Below, one piece after another: positions 1 through 8,740 of a DNA stretch of 35,922 nt (positions are counted from its first letter, which is position 1; each line of letters opens with the position of its first letter). The notes beneath the pieces are model-generated. The model saw only the letters and a program-made list of their open reading frames with translations, was not told the origin of the DNA and searched no databases. The stretch comes from JAYPAN01 sp038123715 (GTDB lineage Bacteria; Pseudomonadota; Alphaproteobacteria; RS24). The stretch spans positions 1-35,922 of the forward strand of contig JAYPAN010000017.1 in NCBI GenBank assembly GCA_038123715.1, read 5' to 3'. A program made the position numbers and the translations under genes.

Positions 1-13
1 CAGACGCAACAGC

Positions 14-31
14 GCGGAAATAATTTTCCGC
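14..31. repeat. short AT-centred inverted repeat
   Basis: GCGGAAA at 14-20 and TTTCCGC at 25-31 form perfect 7-base arms around TAAT, upstream of the cyclase gene. No U-run follows on either strand, so it is not a clear terminator. It could be an operator, or the end of something outside the window. Confidence 0.3.
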
Positions 32-103
32 CGGTGAAAGTGAGGCTGGCGCAAAGCGGTCGGTTTCTGGCATAGTGGGCGGGTAATTGTGTGAGAGTTG
101 TTC

Positions 104-2386
104 ATGTTGCGCGCCTCGGCCCTGTTTCAATGGCTGTTTCCCCTGTCTGTCCTGCTTGTTGGTGTCAGCCTGCAATTGGCGCGGCCTTGGCCGGTGGAGT
201 TTGTGCAGAATCTGGTTTTCGACCAATATAATCGCTGGCAGCCGCGCCTTGAGGAAGGCAGCCCCGTGGTCTTTGTCGATATTGATGAGGACAGCCTCAA
301 GCAGATTGGTCAGTTTCCGTGGCCGCGGCAAGTCTTTGCCGAGCTGGTGACGCGCATGGCCGATGCCGGTGCGGCGACCATTACTTTTGATATTCTGTTC
401 GCCGAAAAAGACCGCACCGCACCGAATGAGATTTTGCCGGTATGGGATGCGCTGCAAAGCGGTGAGAACGTGGCCGAGTGGCGCGCTTTGCGCGAAAATC
501 TGGCCGATATTATTGTCAGCCCCGATATTGCCTTTGCCCGCGCCATAGAGACCGCGCCCGTGGTGCTGGCGACCATGATGAATGATGCGGCCAAAACCCT
601 GCCCGACCCGAAAGCCGGCATTGCCGTGCGCGCGCAAGACACGCAATGGCATGAGGCCGACGCGCTCGACCGGCTGCCGACAACCCTGTTTGCCATTGAG
701 AACAGGCCGGTCATTGCCGAAGCCGGTTATGGTCTGGGCGCGATGAATGCGCTGATTGACCGCGACGGGATTATCCGCCGCGCCGCTTTGCTGTTTCGTG
801 CCGGCCCGCATATTTACCCCAGCCTGTCGCTGGAAAGCCTGCGCGTTGCCCAGCGCGCCGGCAGTATTGTGCTGAAAGCCTCCGATGTGCGCGGCGAGGG
901 TCAATATGCGTCCGGCTTTGGCCTGTCGCGCATGAAAGTGGGCGAGCTTATCGTGCCGATTGAACCCGATGGCACAATACGCATGTATTATACCGGGCGC
1001 GAAAATGTCGCCCGCCTTGGCGTCGGAGAGGTTTTTCAACCCGATTTTGACGCAAGCCTGTTGGAAGGCAAAATCGCCATTATCGGCACCAGCGCGGCGG
1101 GGTTGAAAGATATTCGCGCTACCCCGCTTGACCCAGCCACGCCGGGGGCGGAAGTGCATGCCCAAGTCGTGCAACAATTAATCTCGGGCAGCTATTTGAA
1201 ACGACCGGTCTGGTTGCAATCGCTGGAAGCGCTGGCAACATTGCTGACCGGCCTGATTGCGATTTTCGCCATTCACCGGCTGGCGATTACATTGACCGGC
1301 CTGATTGTGTTCGGTCTGATTGCGGCTGGCGGTGCGGTCTCTTGGTTCGCCTTTGCCAATAACCTGATGCTGGTTGACCCGGCCACACCCGGCTTCAGCG
1401 TATTTGTGGTATTTTTAATTTCCGGCTTTCAACATTATTTGCAAACAGCGCGCGAACGCCAGCAAGTGCGCCATGCGTTTCGCTATTATCTGTCGCCTGA
1501 TTTGGTCAATCAGATTTCCGCCGATCCCGGCAAGCTGACGCTTGGCGGGGAAACCCGCAATATGACGATTTTGTTTTGCGATATTCGCGGCTTTACTTCA
1601 ATCTCCGAGGCGTTTGCCAGCGCGCCGGACAAGCTGACCCATATCATCAATATCTTTCTGACGCGCATGTCGCGCATTATTCAGGCGCGCGAAGGCACTA
1701 TCGACAAATATATTGGCGATAATATCATGGCGTTCTGGAACGCGCCGACCAATGTCAATGACCATGCTTATGAAGCCTGTCTGGCAGCGGTGGAAATGAT
1801 GGACGCGCTGCCGAAAGTTAATGAGGAATTGCATGACGACCCATTGCTGGGCGAATGGCAGGGCGAAATACGCGTTGGCATTGGCTTGAATACGGGCGAC
1901 ACGCTGGTCGGCAATATCGGCTCCGACCAGCGTTTCAACTATTCCGTGCTGGGCGATACGGTCAATGTCTCGGCGCGGCTGGAAGGTCAAACCAAGGATT
2001 ATGCCGTGCCAGTGCTGGTCGGGGAGGCCACCAAAAATCAGGCTATGGCAGCGCAGGCCGCGCAATCGGCACCATTGGCATTTGTTGAGCTTGACCTGAT
2101 TGCGCTGAAGGGCAAGGCCGTGCCGGAGCGCATTTACACCATAATTGGCGGTGCGGAAATTGCCCTGTCTGACGATTTCGCTGCCCTGCAAGAAGGGCAG
2201 GATGCTTTATTGCGCTTGTATCGGGCGCAGGATTGGACGGCGGCGCAAAGCTTGGCCAGCGCGTTGGGCGCGGCGCATCCGGTCATGGCAGGGTTTTATA
2301 ATATGCTCAAACGCCGTATGCTGGATTATGCAGCCAGCCCGCCCGGCGCTGATTGGGACGGGCATTTTATCGCGGTGACAAAGTAA
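104..2386 (+). CDS. CHASE2-domain class III adenylate cyclase
   Basis: Membrane-bound cyclase predicted to make cAMP from ATP in response to a periplasmic signal. One N-terminal membrane helix (about residues 8-25) is followed by a periplasmic CHASE2 sensor (about 30-365), three closely spaced helices (about 375-440) and a cytoplasmic class III catalytic domain (about 480-660). The metal aspartate lies in FCDIRGFT. The adenine-specifying lysine lies in DKYIGD and its partner aspartate in LGDTVNVSARLEG, which also carries the catalytic Asn and Arg. The Lys/Asp pair favours ATP over GTP. I chose the ATG at 104 because GAGAG lies about 6 bases upstream; a TTG at 98 is the alternative. The MBL gene follows within 30 bases and pilus genes lie downstream, so a cAMP input to pili is possible but inferred. 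Confidence 0.93.
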   Translation: MLRASALFQWLFPLSVLLVGVSLQLARPWPVEFVQNLVFDQYNRWQPRLEEGSPVVFVDIDEDSLKQIGQFPWPRQVFAELVTRMADAGAATITFDILFAEKDRTAPNEILPVWDALQSGENVAEWRALRENLADIIVSPDIAFARAIETAPVVLATMMNDAAKTLPDPKAGIAVRAQDTQWHEADALDRLPTTLFAIENRPVIAEAGYGLGAMNALIDRDGIIRRAALLFRAGPHIYPSLSLESLRVAQRAGSIVLKASDVRGEGQYASGFGLSRMKVGELIVPIEPDGTIRMYYTGRENVARLGVGEVFQPDFDASLLEGKIAIIGTSAAGLKDIRATPLDPATPGAEVHAQVVQQLISGSYLKRPVWLQSLEALATLLTGLIAIFAIHRLAITLTGLIVFGLIAAGGAVSWFAFANNLMLVDPATPGFSVFVVFLISGFQHYLQTARERQQVRHAFRYYLSPDLVNQISADPGKLTLGGETRNMTILFCDIRGFTSISEAFASAPDKLTHIINIFLTRMSRIIQAREGTIDKYIGDNIMAFWNAPTNVNDHAYEACLAAVEMMDALPKVNEELHDDPLLGEWQGEIRVGIGLNTGDTLVGNIGSDQRFNYSVLGDTVNVSARLEGQTKDYAVPVLVGEATKNQAMAAQAAQSAPLAFVELDLIALKGKAVPERIYTIIGGAEIALSDDFAALQEGQDALLRLYRAQDWTAAQSLASALGAAHPVMAGFYNMLKRRMLDYAASPPGADWDGHFIAVTK

Positions 2387-2413
2387 TGGGTGAAGCGTTG
2401 CGTCGGAGTAACC

Positions 2414-3259
2414 ATGTCTGAGGAAGTCGTGCGTGAGGAAACCACAAAAATCAGCGTGTATTTTTGGGGAACACGCGGCTCGACGCCGGTTAATTCGCCC
2501 GACCACCGCATTTTTGGCGGCAATACAAGTTGCGTGGAAGTGCGCCATGGCGCGGGTCGGGTGATTTGCGATGGCGGCTCCGGCCTTGTCGGTCTGTCCG
2601 ACAGCCTGCTGGAAGAAGGCGCGCAGGAAATTGATATTTTCTTCTCTCATGTCCATGCCGACCATATTTGCGGCCTGCCCTTTTTCAAGCCGCTTTTTGT
2701 CCCCGGCTATCATGTGCGCCTGCACAGTTTTGACGCCACGCCGGATGCGCTGGAAAAAGCCATCACCGGCTATATCAGCCAGCCGCTATTTCCGATTGAC
2801 CGTTCGAACTTTCAAGCCGAGGTGACATTTCACAGCCATGACGCAAAGCGCATGGTCAATTGCGCCGGATTTCAAATCAGCGCCCTGCCAATACCGCATC
2901 CGGGCGGCGCCCATGCGCTGAAAGTCTCAGCCGCCAACCGGCATTTTGTTTATGCCACGGATACCGAACATCAACCCGGCGCGCCGAATACTGACCTGAT
3001 TGCCTTTATGCAACATGCCGATTTGGCGGTTTATGACTGCACTTATGATGATGACGAGTTTGAGGGGCGGATTGGCTGGGGTCATTCGACATGGCAGGAG
3101 GGCGTGCGGCTGGCACAAGCCGCCAATCTGCGCCGTTTCGGGATTTTCCACCATGAGCCGGGGCGCACGGATGAGCAGCTTGCCGCCATTGAGGCGCAGG
3201 CCAAGAACATGTTTGAGGCAAGTTTTGTAACGCGCGATTTTTCCGGCGTGGATATCTAG
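2414..3259 (+). CDS. MBL-fold metallo-hydrolase
   Basis: Metallo-beta-lactamase-fold hydrolase of the PhnP/RNase Z-like branch, probably with two metals. The signature HVHADH is at about residue 80. Further ligand candidates are the histidine before PGG in PIPHPGGAH, the aspartate in YDCTYDDDEF, and HHEP near the C terminus. There is no signal peptide, so it should be cytoplasmic. The ATG at 2414 has GGAG five bases upstream, better than the GTG at 2390. The gene follows the adenylate cyclase directly and is probably cotranscribed. Class II cyclic-nucleotide phosphodiesterases share this fold, so cAMP hydrolysis is an attractive guess, but nothing in the sequence fixes the substrate. Confidence 0.85.
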   Translation: MSEEVVREETTKISVYFWGTRGSTPVNSPDHRIFGGNTSCVEVRHGAGRVICDGGSGLVGLSDSLLEEGAQEIDIFFSHVHADHICGLPFFKPLFVPGYHVRLHSFDATPDALEKAITGYISQPLFPIDRSNFQAEVTFHSHDAKRMVNCAGFQISALPIPHPGGAHALKVSAANRHFVYATDTEHQPGAPNTDLIAFMQHADLAVYDCTYDDDEFEGRIGWGHSTWQEGVRLAQAANLRRFGIFHHEPGRTDEQLAAIEAQAKNMFEASFVTRDFSGVDI

Positions 3260-3347
3260 GCGGCGCGCATTGGTTCGGCTGGTGAATCACGCTAATGTTT
3301 TGCTGTTTGATTCTGTCCGGCTGGCCGGATAAGCAGGTGACTTGACC

Positions 3348-4151
3348 ATGGACAGTATGTTCGTAAAAGTGCTGCTCCGCATTGTGCAGGAAAATGCCCT
3401 TGTGCTTGGCGGGGCGGGGGCGGCCATTGTGCTGCTGCTTATCGGTGTTTTTGTTTTCCGGAAAATCAAGAAAAGCCTCGCGGAAAATGATTTCCCTGCC
3501 ACGGGCGCGGATGCGATTTCCCGCCCGTTTGACGAAGATATGCGGAACGATTTGGCAGCCCTTGGCGAAAAAGTGGATATGCCGGCTATGGGCGCGAATG
3601 GCGGCGATGCGGTTATTATTGACGATGATATTGGTGCGCCACTGCCGGATACCGGCCTGGATAAGGGCGATGACATTGCCGCTTTTGAGATAAAGGCCGG
3701 TCATGGCGCGGCGGAAGATATGGCGGCACTTGACGACAAGGAAGACGCGCTCATGTCTTCCATGATGCCTGATTTTGATAATGAGGCGCATGGTCAATTT
3801 GACGATATGGATGAGATTTCCATTCCGCGCTTGGGTGATGCGCCGGAGCCGAAGAAACACGGCTTTTTCAGCACTGCTTGGCTGCACCGCAATCGCGGCA
3901 ATGATGCCAACAAAGCCACAATTGACCCGCATGAGCAGGTGATGACGCCACAGCCAGCAGACGCCAAAGTCGATAAGCAAGCGGCGGCGGCAACGGCGGA
4001 TACGGTCAAGGAAATGGAAGAAGCCGCCCATATGGCGCATCTGGCCGATATTGAACGCAAAATGCTGGCCTTGCGGGAACTTTATGAAGCCGGTCTGATT
4101 GCACCGGAAATCTATGTTCTGAAAGCGCGCGAATTCGCCCAAACGGTCTGA
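3348..4151 (+). CDS. membrane protein with SHOCT-like C terminus
   Basis: I do not recognise this 267-residue protein as a named family. One hydrophobic segment (about residues 18-38) is followed by a basic stop-transfer FRKIKK. Next comes a long acidic, low-complexity middle rich in Asp, Ala and Met (about 45-190). The C-terminal 35 residues end in ALRELYEAGLIAPEIY and resemble the SHOCT oligomerisation module. The expected topology is a short N terminus outside and the bulk in the cytoplasm. The ATG at 3348 has AGGTGA about eight bases upstream. It sits 7 bases before a minor pilin gene and 88 bases after the MBL gene, so it may serve pilus assembly or cyclase signalling. No function is assigned. 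Confidence 0.75.
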   Translation: MDSMFVKVLLRIVQENALVLGGAGAAIVLLLIGVFVFRKIKKSLAENDFPATGADAISRPFDEDMRNDLAALGEKVDMPAMGANGGDAVIIDDDIGAPLPDTGLDKGDDIAAFEIKAGHGAAEDMAALDDKEDALMSSMMPDFDNEAHGQFDDMDEISIPRLGDAPEPKKHGFFSTAWLHRNRGNDANKATIDPHEQVMTPQPADAKVDKQAAAATADTVKEMEEAAHMAHLADIERKMLALRELYEAGLIAPEIYVLKAREFAQTV

Positions 4152-4158
4152 CAAGCCC

Positions 4159-4710
4159 ATGCAGAAAAACGGTTTTAGCCTTGTTGAACTGCTTACCACT
4201 CTGGCTATTCTGAGCCTTGTGGCGGGCAGCATGATTGTGGTGATGAACAATCTCAACGCCCAATCTGAACGGATGAACACGCAGACACAAATGCTGGTCG
4301 GTGGAGCCGATATTATTGACATGATACGCCCTTGGGCGGCGCTGGCCGGGCTGCGCCAACGGCCTGCCGCGATGAACACCAATCAGGCCTTTCAGATTCT
4401 TGATGCCGGCAATCGGGTGAAATTCTGTTTTGACCTTGATGACGCCAATCGCAGCAAAATCGAGTTTCGCCTGAATGACAGGCGGCTGCAACAAAGACGG
4501 CGCGACAATAAGGGATGTAGCGCGCCAAGTGACAATAATTTCTGGGAAGATATCAGCGAGCCGATTATTGACGATATCAATTTTTCAAGCGAAACCACCG
4601 GCACGCTCGATGTGAAATTGGAGCTGGAAAAATTCAACCCCGGCAGCCAGCAACCGACAAGCGTAACATTGCGTCAGCGTTTGCCATTGACCGCCTTGCA
4701 GGGATTATAG
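4159..4710 (+). CDS. prepilin-type minor pilin (GspH/GspJ/PilW-like)
   Basis: Minor pilin or pseudopilin of 183 residues. A five-residue leader MQKNG precedes FSLVELLTTL, a textbook class III signal with Gly at -1, Phe at +1 and Glu at +5. A hydrophobic helix then runs to about residue 30. PilD should cleave and methylate it, and it would enter the pilus tip or priming complex. The C-terminal globular part is polar with a single region of basic repeats (RLQQRRRDNK) and no disulfide-rich loop. It is 7 bases after the SHOCT-like protein and 7 bases before the PilX-like gene, so the three look cotranscribed. Assignment to a specific minor pilin class (H, J or W) is not possible by eye. Confidence 0.85.
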   Translation: MQKNGFSLVELLTTLAILSLVAGSMIVVMNNLNAQSERMNTQTQMLVGGADIIDMIRPWAALAGLRQRPAAMNTNQAFQILDAGNRVKFCFDLDDANRSKIEFRLNDRRLQQRRRDNKGCSAPSDNNFWEDISEPIIDDINFSSETTGTLDVKLELEKFNPGSQQPTSVTLRQRLPLTALQGL

Positions 4711-4717
4711 AGTGGTG

Positions 4718-5239
4718 ATGCAAAAGCCTGTCGATAACGCCCAAGACTGTGCAACGCCGCTGAAGCCGCGCGCGGACGAAAGTGGCTTTGCCCTGTATCT
4801 GTCGCTTGGCTTTGTCGCGCTGATGAGCCTTCTGGTCTCCAGTGTCGGCGACCGGTTAAATGTCGCCGTTCTCAATGATGCCCGACGCCAAAGCGGCCAG
4901 ACACTTTTGCACGCTGCCGACACTGCACTGCAACGCGGCTGGTTGACTTTGCAAGGGCTTGCGCCCGGGCCTATCACCCTGCCGGCGGATGCTCTTGATG
5001 CCAATGTCGCGGCTGACAAAACATTGTGCCTTGGTGGAAGGGTGGACACGCCGTCTGATTACATTGCCTCGGCGCGCATGGTCGAGGACGATACGGATAC
5101 GCGCTATTTCATTGATGAAGATGGCGGCAACTATATTATATTTGGCTGTGCCTTCGAAAATGGCAAGGCGCGGCAAATCATGGCGGTCTGGACTTACAGC
5201 ACGCCGGATTTCACGCTGGAATGGTTGCGCCAATTCTGA
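4718..5239 (+). CDS. PilX/GspK-like minor pilin
   Basis: Minor pilin of about 173 residues. After a 23-residue polar leader ending ADESG comes FALYLSLGFVALMSLLVSSV, a pilin-type hydrophobic helix without Glu at +5. PilX and GspK commonly lack this Glu. Downstream, RRQSGQTLLHAADTALQRG matches the PilX pattern of an amphipathic helix with an aromatic or hydrophobic AAE/AAD-x-AL core. The ATG at 4718 is taken as start; GTG codons at 4712 and 4715 are alternatives. The gene converges on the opposite-strand minor pilin with nine bases between stops. It would join the minor pilin complex; its exact class is inferred. Confidence 0.75.
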   Translation: MQKPVDNAQDCATPLKPRADESGFALYLSLGFVALMSLLVSSVGDRLNVAVLNDARRQSGQTLLHAADTALQRGWLTLQGLAPGPITLPADALDANVAADKTLCLGGRVDTPSDYIASARMVEDDTDTRYFIDEDGGNYIIFGCAFENGKARQIMAVWTYSTPDFTLEWLRQF

Positions 5240-5248
5240 CACAAGGCG

Positions 5249-5683
5249 CTATTCAAGCGGTGCGTAGAGATTCATATTGCGGGTCATGCGCCGTCCGGCC
5301 GGCGTGACAAGCTGCAATTCAACCTGCCAGACAACCGGCGACACACCGGCGCTGATTGACAAATCAGCCATGTCGGCATCCATCCCATTATCGGAAAACA
5401 GCGCGTCAAACTCATAATTTTCCGCATCATTGTCGAAATCATAATCGGCGACCGAACTCAGCGTTTCGCCGCGCCGATAGCGCAGCGCAATCTCACCCAT
5501 CACACTGTCAGCCACCATCATCATGCGGCGCTGCGACCAAGCATTTTCAACCAATGCCCGATTGGCACTTATCAGCGACAGCGTGCCGACAATGCCCGCC
5601 GTGATAATGCCCAGCGCGACCATCACTTCGACCAGAGAAAAACCGGCCTGCTGTTGTTTAATTTCTGCCGGTTGTCGCGCCAT
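5249..5683 (-). CDS. prepilin-type minor pilin (PilV/GspI-like)
   Basis: Minor pilin of 144 residues. A 14-residue leader ends QQQAG and the mature end is FSLVEVMVALGIITAGIVG, with Glu at +5 and the VEVMVAL form typical of PilV and GspI. The following stretch ALVENAWSQRRMMMVADSVMGEI fits the long N-terminal helix of this group. Its start overlaps the 3' end of the upstream secretin gene by 26 bases, so the two are probably translated from one message. It converges on the PilX-like gene at 4718-5239. Together the three minor pilins of this block could form a priming complex despite being on opposite strands. Confidence 0.85.
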   Translation of the reverse strand: MARQPAEIKQQQAGFSLVEVMVALGIITAGIVGTLSLISANRALVENAWSQRRMMMVADSVMGEIALRYRRGETLSSVADYDFDNDAENYEFDALFSDNGMDADMADLSISAGVSPVVWQVELQLVTPAGRRMTRNMNLYAPLE

Positions 5684-8672
5684 AATATTGTGCCGAGTTG
5701 ACGGGCCGTTTGCCGGTCTCTGGGGTTATCACTTCGGGGGCGAGGAAAATCACCATTTCCTGCGTGTTGAGCTGGTCGGAACTCGTCCCCAGCAAGGTTG
5801 ACAAGAGTGGCACTTCGGTCATGCCGGGCAGGCTGTTGCGCGATTTGGAATTATCTTCCGTGTAAAGACCGGCAAGAACAATGACATCGCCGGGCGCGGA
5901 GATGAATTCGGTATTTATCGTGCTTTGGATTTTGTCGGAATTAGCGTCGGCCGAGACGAAGAAATCATCATTGAACAGCACTTTCAACCGCACATGGTCA
6001 TTCAGGGGGTTTATGGTCGGCGTCACCTGCAATTTCAGCTCGGCAATGCGCGGCTCGTAATTGACCGTTACCTCACCGGGAATGGTCTGCCCGCCCGGCG
6101 TCACCACCGGTGCAGAAGTTGTTGTCACCGGCAAATAGCGCGTCTCGCTTTTGACAATTTCCGCCGCGCAGCCATCCAACGCCAGAATGGTCGGGCTGGA
6201 GACTTTGCGACCCAGCGAATTTTGCTCCATGAAATCAATCGTCCATGCCAAGCCAAGCCGGAAATTATTCAAGGTGAAATTATTGGTGCTGGCCGCACGA
6301 TTGGCGAAATTCATCGCCCCGCGCACACCAATCAAACCCTGATTACGCACTTCAACAATATCGGGATAGGCCGAGGTGATAGCACCGGGCAGGGCGGCCA
6401 CATCGGCATCGGTTTTGGACGCTATACGCAGCGCATTTTGCAAACGCCCCTGCAATTGACGCTGCCAGTTTTTCACCACATTGACCATAAACACTTCGAC
6501 GAGAACCTGCTTGTCGGGCTGGTCAAGATTTTCAATCAGCGAATTGGCCAGTTCAACATCATGGCGGAAGCCGGTGACAATCACCGTATCGGCAACCGAG
6601 GTGATTTTCGGGCGGCGGAAATTGGAATTGCGGAACGCATTATCGCTCTGGCTGGCGGCACTGGCCGCACTGGCGGCGCTGTCGCCACTATTGCCACTGT
6701 TGGCACTGTCCGGCTGCGCCTGTGTTTCAGCCGGTTGCTGTTCGACGGCTTCCGGCTCATTGGCATTCTCCCCGTCTGCCCCGTTACCGGCCAGCAGCGG
6801 GTCGCCAGCATCATCGGCAATACCGGTCAACCCTTCGGCACTGGCTAATTGGCGCTGCCGGCGCGTTGCTTTGCGCTGCTCCTCGGCACTTTCGGCATCC
6901 GATTCCGCTTTCAGCAATTCATCGGGATAAAGCTGGGTGAAGTAATTTTCCAGCTCCTCTTTAATGGCCGAGGTGCGGTCACCGCCCTCCCCGCCGCAAG
7001 TATTGGCGCCTTCGCTGTTATAGACAGTGAATTTTTCCGTATAAATCGGCTCGGTGGTTTTCAGATTGGCATCCTGGATGACGCGGCCGCGCAAAATATC
7101 AACATCCGGCCCGGCCAAAAAGCGTTGCATTGGCGCAGGGCTTGGCGCAGTGGCGGCCATTGGTGCGGGCGCACCGGTCGCATCCACAGGTTGCGGCGCC
7201 AGCGCGGTCAGCTCGACCTCGCGTTGCGCTTCGGCGCGGGCGGCTTGCTTTTCGCTTTTTTCGTTAATCAAATCAGCCAGCGCATGAACTGTGTCATCGA
7301 GCAGAAACTTGGCGGCCTGTGTTTTCAATGCCTGTTGCTGGCGCTCTGTGCCATTTTCGGCATCGAGCTTGTCCAGTTCGCGCTCATTGGCCAGTGCCGC
7401 TTCCTTCAATGCGATAATGGCGGCGGAGACAAGCGGCGAATAATCTTCTTCAACCAACGCATCATTGGTCAGCGACAAGGCACGCCCCTCATCATCGGGA
7501 TTTTGGAAATAGGCGCGATAAATCTGGCGAATGGCGGCTTCATCATTTTCCAGCGAACTTATGGTGCGGTAATTGGCGGCGCGCTTATTATGGGCTTCGG
7601 CCAATTGCAGCGCGGAGTCAACACGGACATTAAACTCCTCGCGCGTGTAAAAACGGGCAATGCCCATTTTGCGGTCATAGGCCATAGCCAGCCCGTAATT
7701 ATCGATAAGAATATCGAAAATATCCAGCGCATCCGCCTTGCTGATTTCAAGCCGCACTTTTTGCGGCGCGGCTTCCACACCGGGCGAGAGATAAACCGGC
7801 ATGTCAATGCTGCGCGCCAATGACTTCAGCGCCGTTGCCAGACGCAGACCGGCCAGATTGACACTCAAATCACGCGAGCCGACTTCCTTGGCTAAATCAT
7901 CCATCCGTCCCAATGAAATGCCTGTGCCAATATCCGCCCCGACAAAGAGAAAACTTTTACGCAAATCGACGAACTCATCGGCGCGTGCCAATTCATTGCG
8001 GCCGAACAGCGCCAGCGCACCCATGCTTTGCCCCTCGGTCAAGCCCAAAACGGTTTGCGGCTGGGTTTCGTCATATTGCTGTGCCAATTGCGCGAGATTG
8101 GTTTGCAATAATTTCTCATTGGCGATTTTGAAGCTTTGCAGCAGCAATCGCCGCGCCTTGGCATGGCGCATATCCATCTGGTCAAGCGCCAGCTTCTCGA
8201 CATCATAATCGGCCTGTTTGGCGCGCAAATCGCGCTGGCGGGATGCAATGCGCGCCTGCAAGCCTTGAAGCTGACTGTCTATGCGCTTCACATCGGCGGC
8301 ATTGGCCGGTGCTTTCGGGGCAGACGGGTTGGCAGCGACCGGCTCAACCACCGGCGTTTCCGTCACCATGCCGCTAATGGAGGCGGCCACCACACCATCA
8401 ACAATATCATCCAGCACCATGCCGCTTGGCACGCGCACCTGCAATAATTCGCGCCTTTGCGGCAAAGGCTTCAAATCAATGGCATCACTGCCAAGGCTCA
8501 TTTCAGCTTGTTTGGCGCGGGTGGCGGCGCGGCGCTCGTCAAATTTGCCAAACGCGCCCTGCATGGATAAATCGCGTCCCGGCCGCGCGCCGCAGGCAAA
8601 GCTCTCAAAGCACAGCACACAGACCAGCCCCATGCGGGTCAATCGCGCAATTTTGGAACCCTGTCCTGCCAC
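5658..8672 (-). CDS. type IV pilus secretin (PilQ/MshL/GspD superfamily)
   Basis: Outer-membrane secretin of 1004 residues forming the fibre channel. The start is a GTG at 8672 with GGAG six bases upstream. A basic n-region (KIARLTR) leads into a hydrophobic segment ending SFACGA, either a poor lipobox or a signal peptidase I site. A coiled coil follows (about 125-200), then an N0/STN-like domain (about 285-350, with ALKSLARSIDMPVYLSPGV). A long Gln/Ala/Ser-rich region comes next, then an N3-like ring domain (about 690-735). The secretin core is at about 815-985, including SAPGDVIVLAGLYTED and VPLLSTLLG. I see no AMIN domain, which standard PilQ proteins have for peptidoglycan binding. The family is clear; PilQ versus MshL is undecided. 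Confidence 0.92.
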   Translation of the reverse strand: MAGQGSKIARLTRMGLVCVLCFESFACGARPGRDLSMQGAFGKFDERRAATRAKQAEMSLGSDAIDLKPLPQRRELLQVRVPSGMVLDDIVDGVVAASISGMVTETPVVEPVAANPSAPKAPANAADVKRIDSQLQGLQARIASRQRDLRAKQADYDVEKLALDQMDMRHAKARRLLLQSFKIANEKLLQTNLAQLAQQYDETQPQTVLGLTEGQSMGALALFGRNELARADEFVDLRKSFLFVGADIGTGISLGRMDDLAKEVGSRDLSVNLAGLRLATALKSLARSIDMPVYLSPGVEAAPQKVRLEISKADALDIFDILIDNYGLAMAYDRKMGIARFYTREEFNVRVDSALQLAEAHNKRAANYRTISSLENDEAAIRQIYRAYFQNPDDEGRALSLTNDALVEEDYSPLVSAAIIALKEAALANERELDKLDAENGTERQQQALKTQAAKFLLDDTVHALADLINEKSEKQAARAEAQREVELTALAPQPVDATGAPAPMAATAPSPAPMQRFLAGPDVDILRGRVIQDANLKTTEPIYTEKFTVYNSEGANTCGGEGGDRTSAIKEELENYFTQLYPDELLKAESDAESAEEQRKATRRQRQLASAEGLTGIADDAGDPLLAGNGADGENANEPEAVEQQPAETQAQPDSANSGNSGDSAASAASAASQSDNAFRNSNFRRPKITSVADTVIVTGFRHDVELANSLIENLDQPDKQVLVEVFMVNVVKNWQRQLQGRLQNALRIASKTDADVAALPGAITSAYPDIVEVRNQGLIGVRGAMNFANRAASTNNFTLNNFRLGLAWTIDFMEQNSLGRKVSSPTILALDGCAAEIVKSETRYLPVTTTSAPVVTPGGQTIPGEVTVNYEPRIAELKLQVTPTINPLNDHVRLKVLFNDDFFVSADANSDKIQSTINTEFISAPGDVIVLAGLYTEDNSKSRNSLPGMTEVPLLSTLLGTSSDQLNTQEMVIFLAPEVITPETGKRPVNSAQYYGATTGRN

Positions 8673-8740
8673 ACTCTACTCCGTGCCGGTCGCCCGGCCA
8701 TTACCCTTACCCGCCGCCCTGTCGCGGCACATGACAGCAA

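Noticed and set aside
1..33. The 5' inverted repeat as a Rho-independent terminator of an upstream gene.
   Set aside because: The stem is only seven pairs with an A/T core and no U-run follows on either strand.
3006..4382. A 458-codon open frame on the minus strand opposite the MBL, SHOCT-like and minor-pilin genes.
   Set aside because: Its product is Arg/His/Ile-rich without domain patterns, while the plus-strand frames there carry clear motifs and ribosome sites. It is an antisense by-product of codon bias.
5925..7823. Two consecutive plus-strand open frames of more than 300 codons inside the secretin gene.
   Set aside because: Products are His/Gln/Arg-rich with no recognisable fold; the minus-strand secretin is unambiguous across the same bases.
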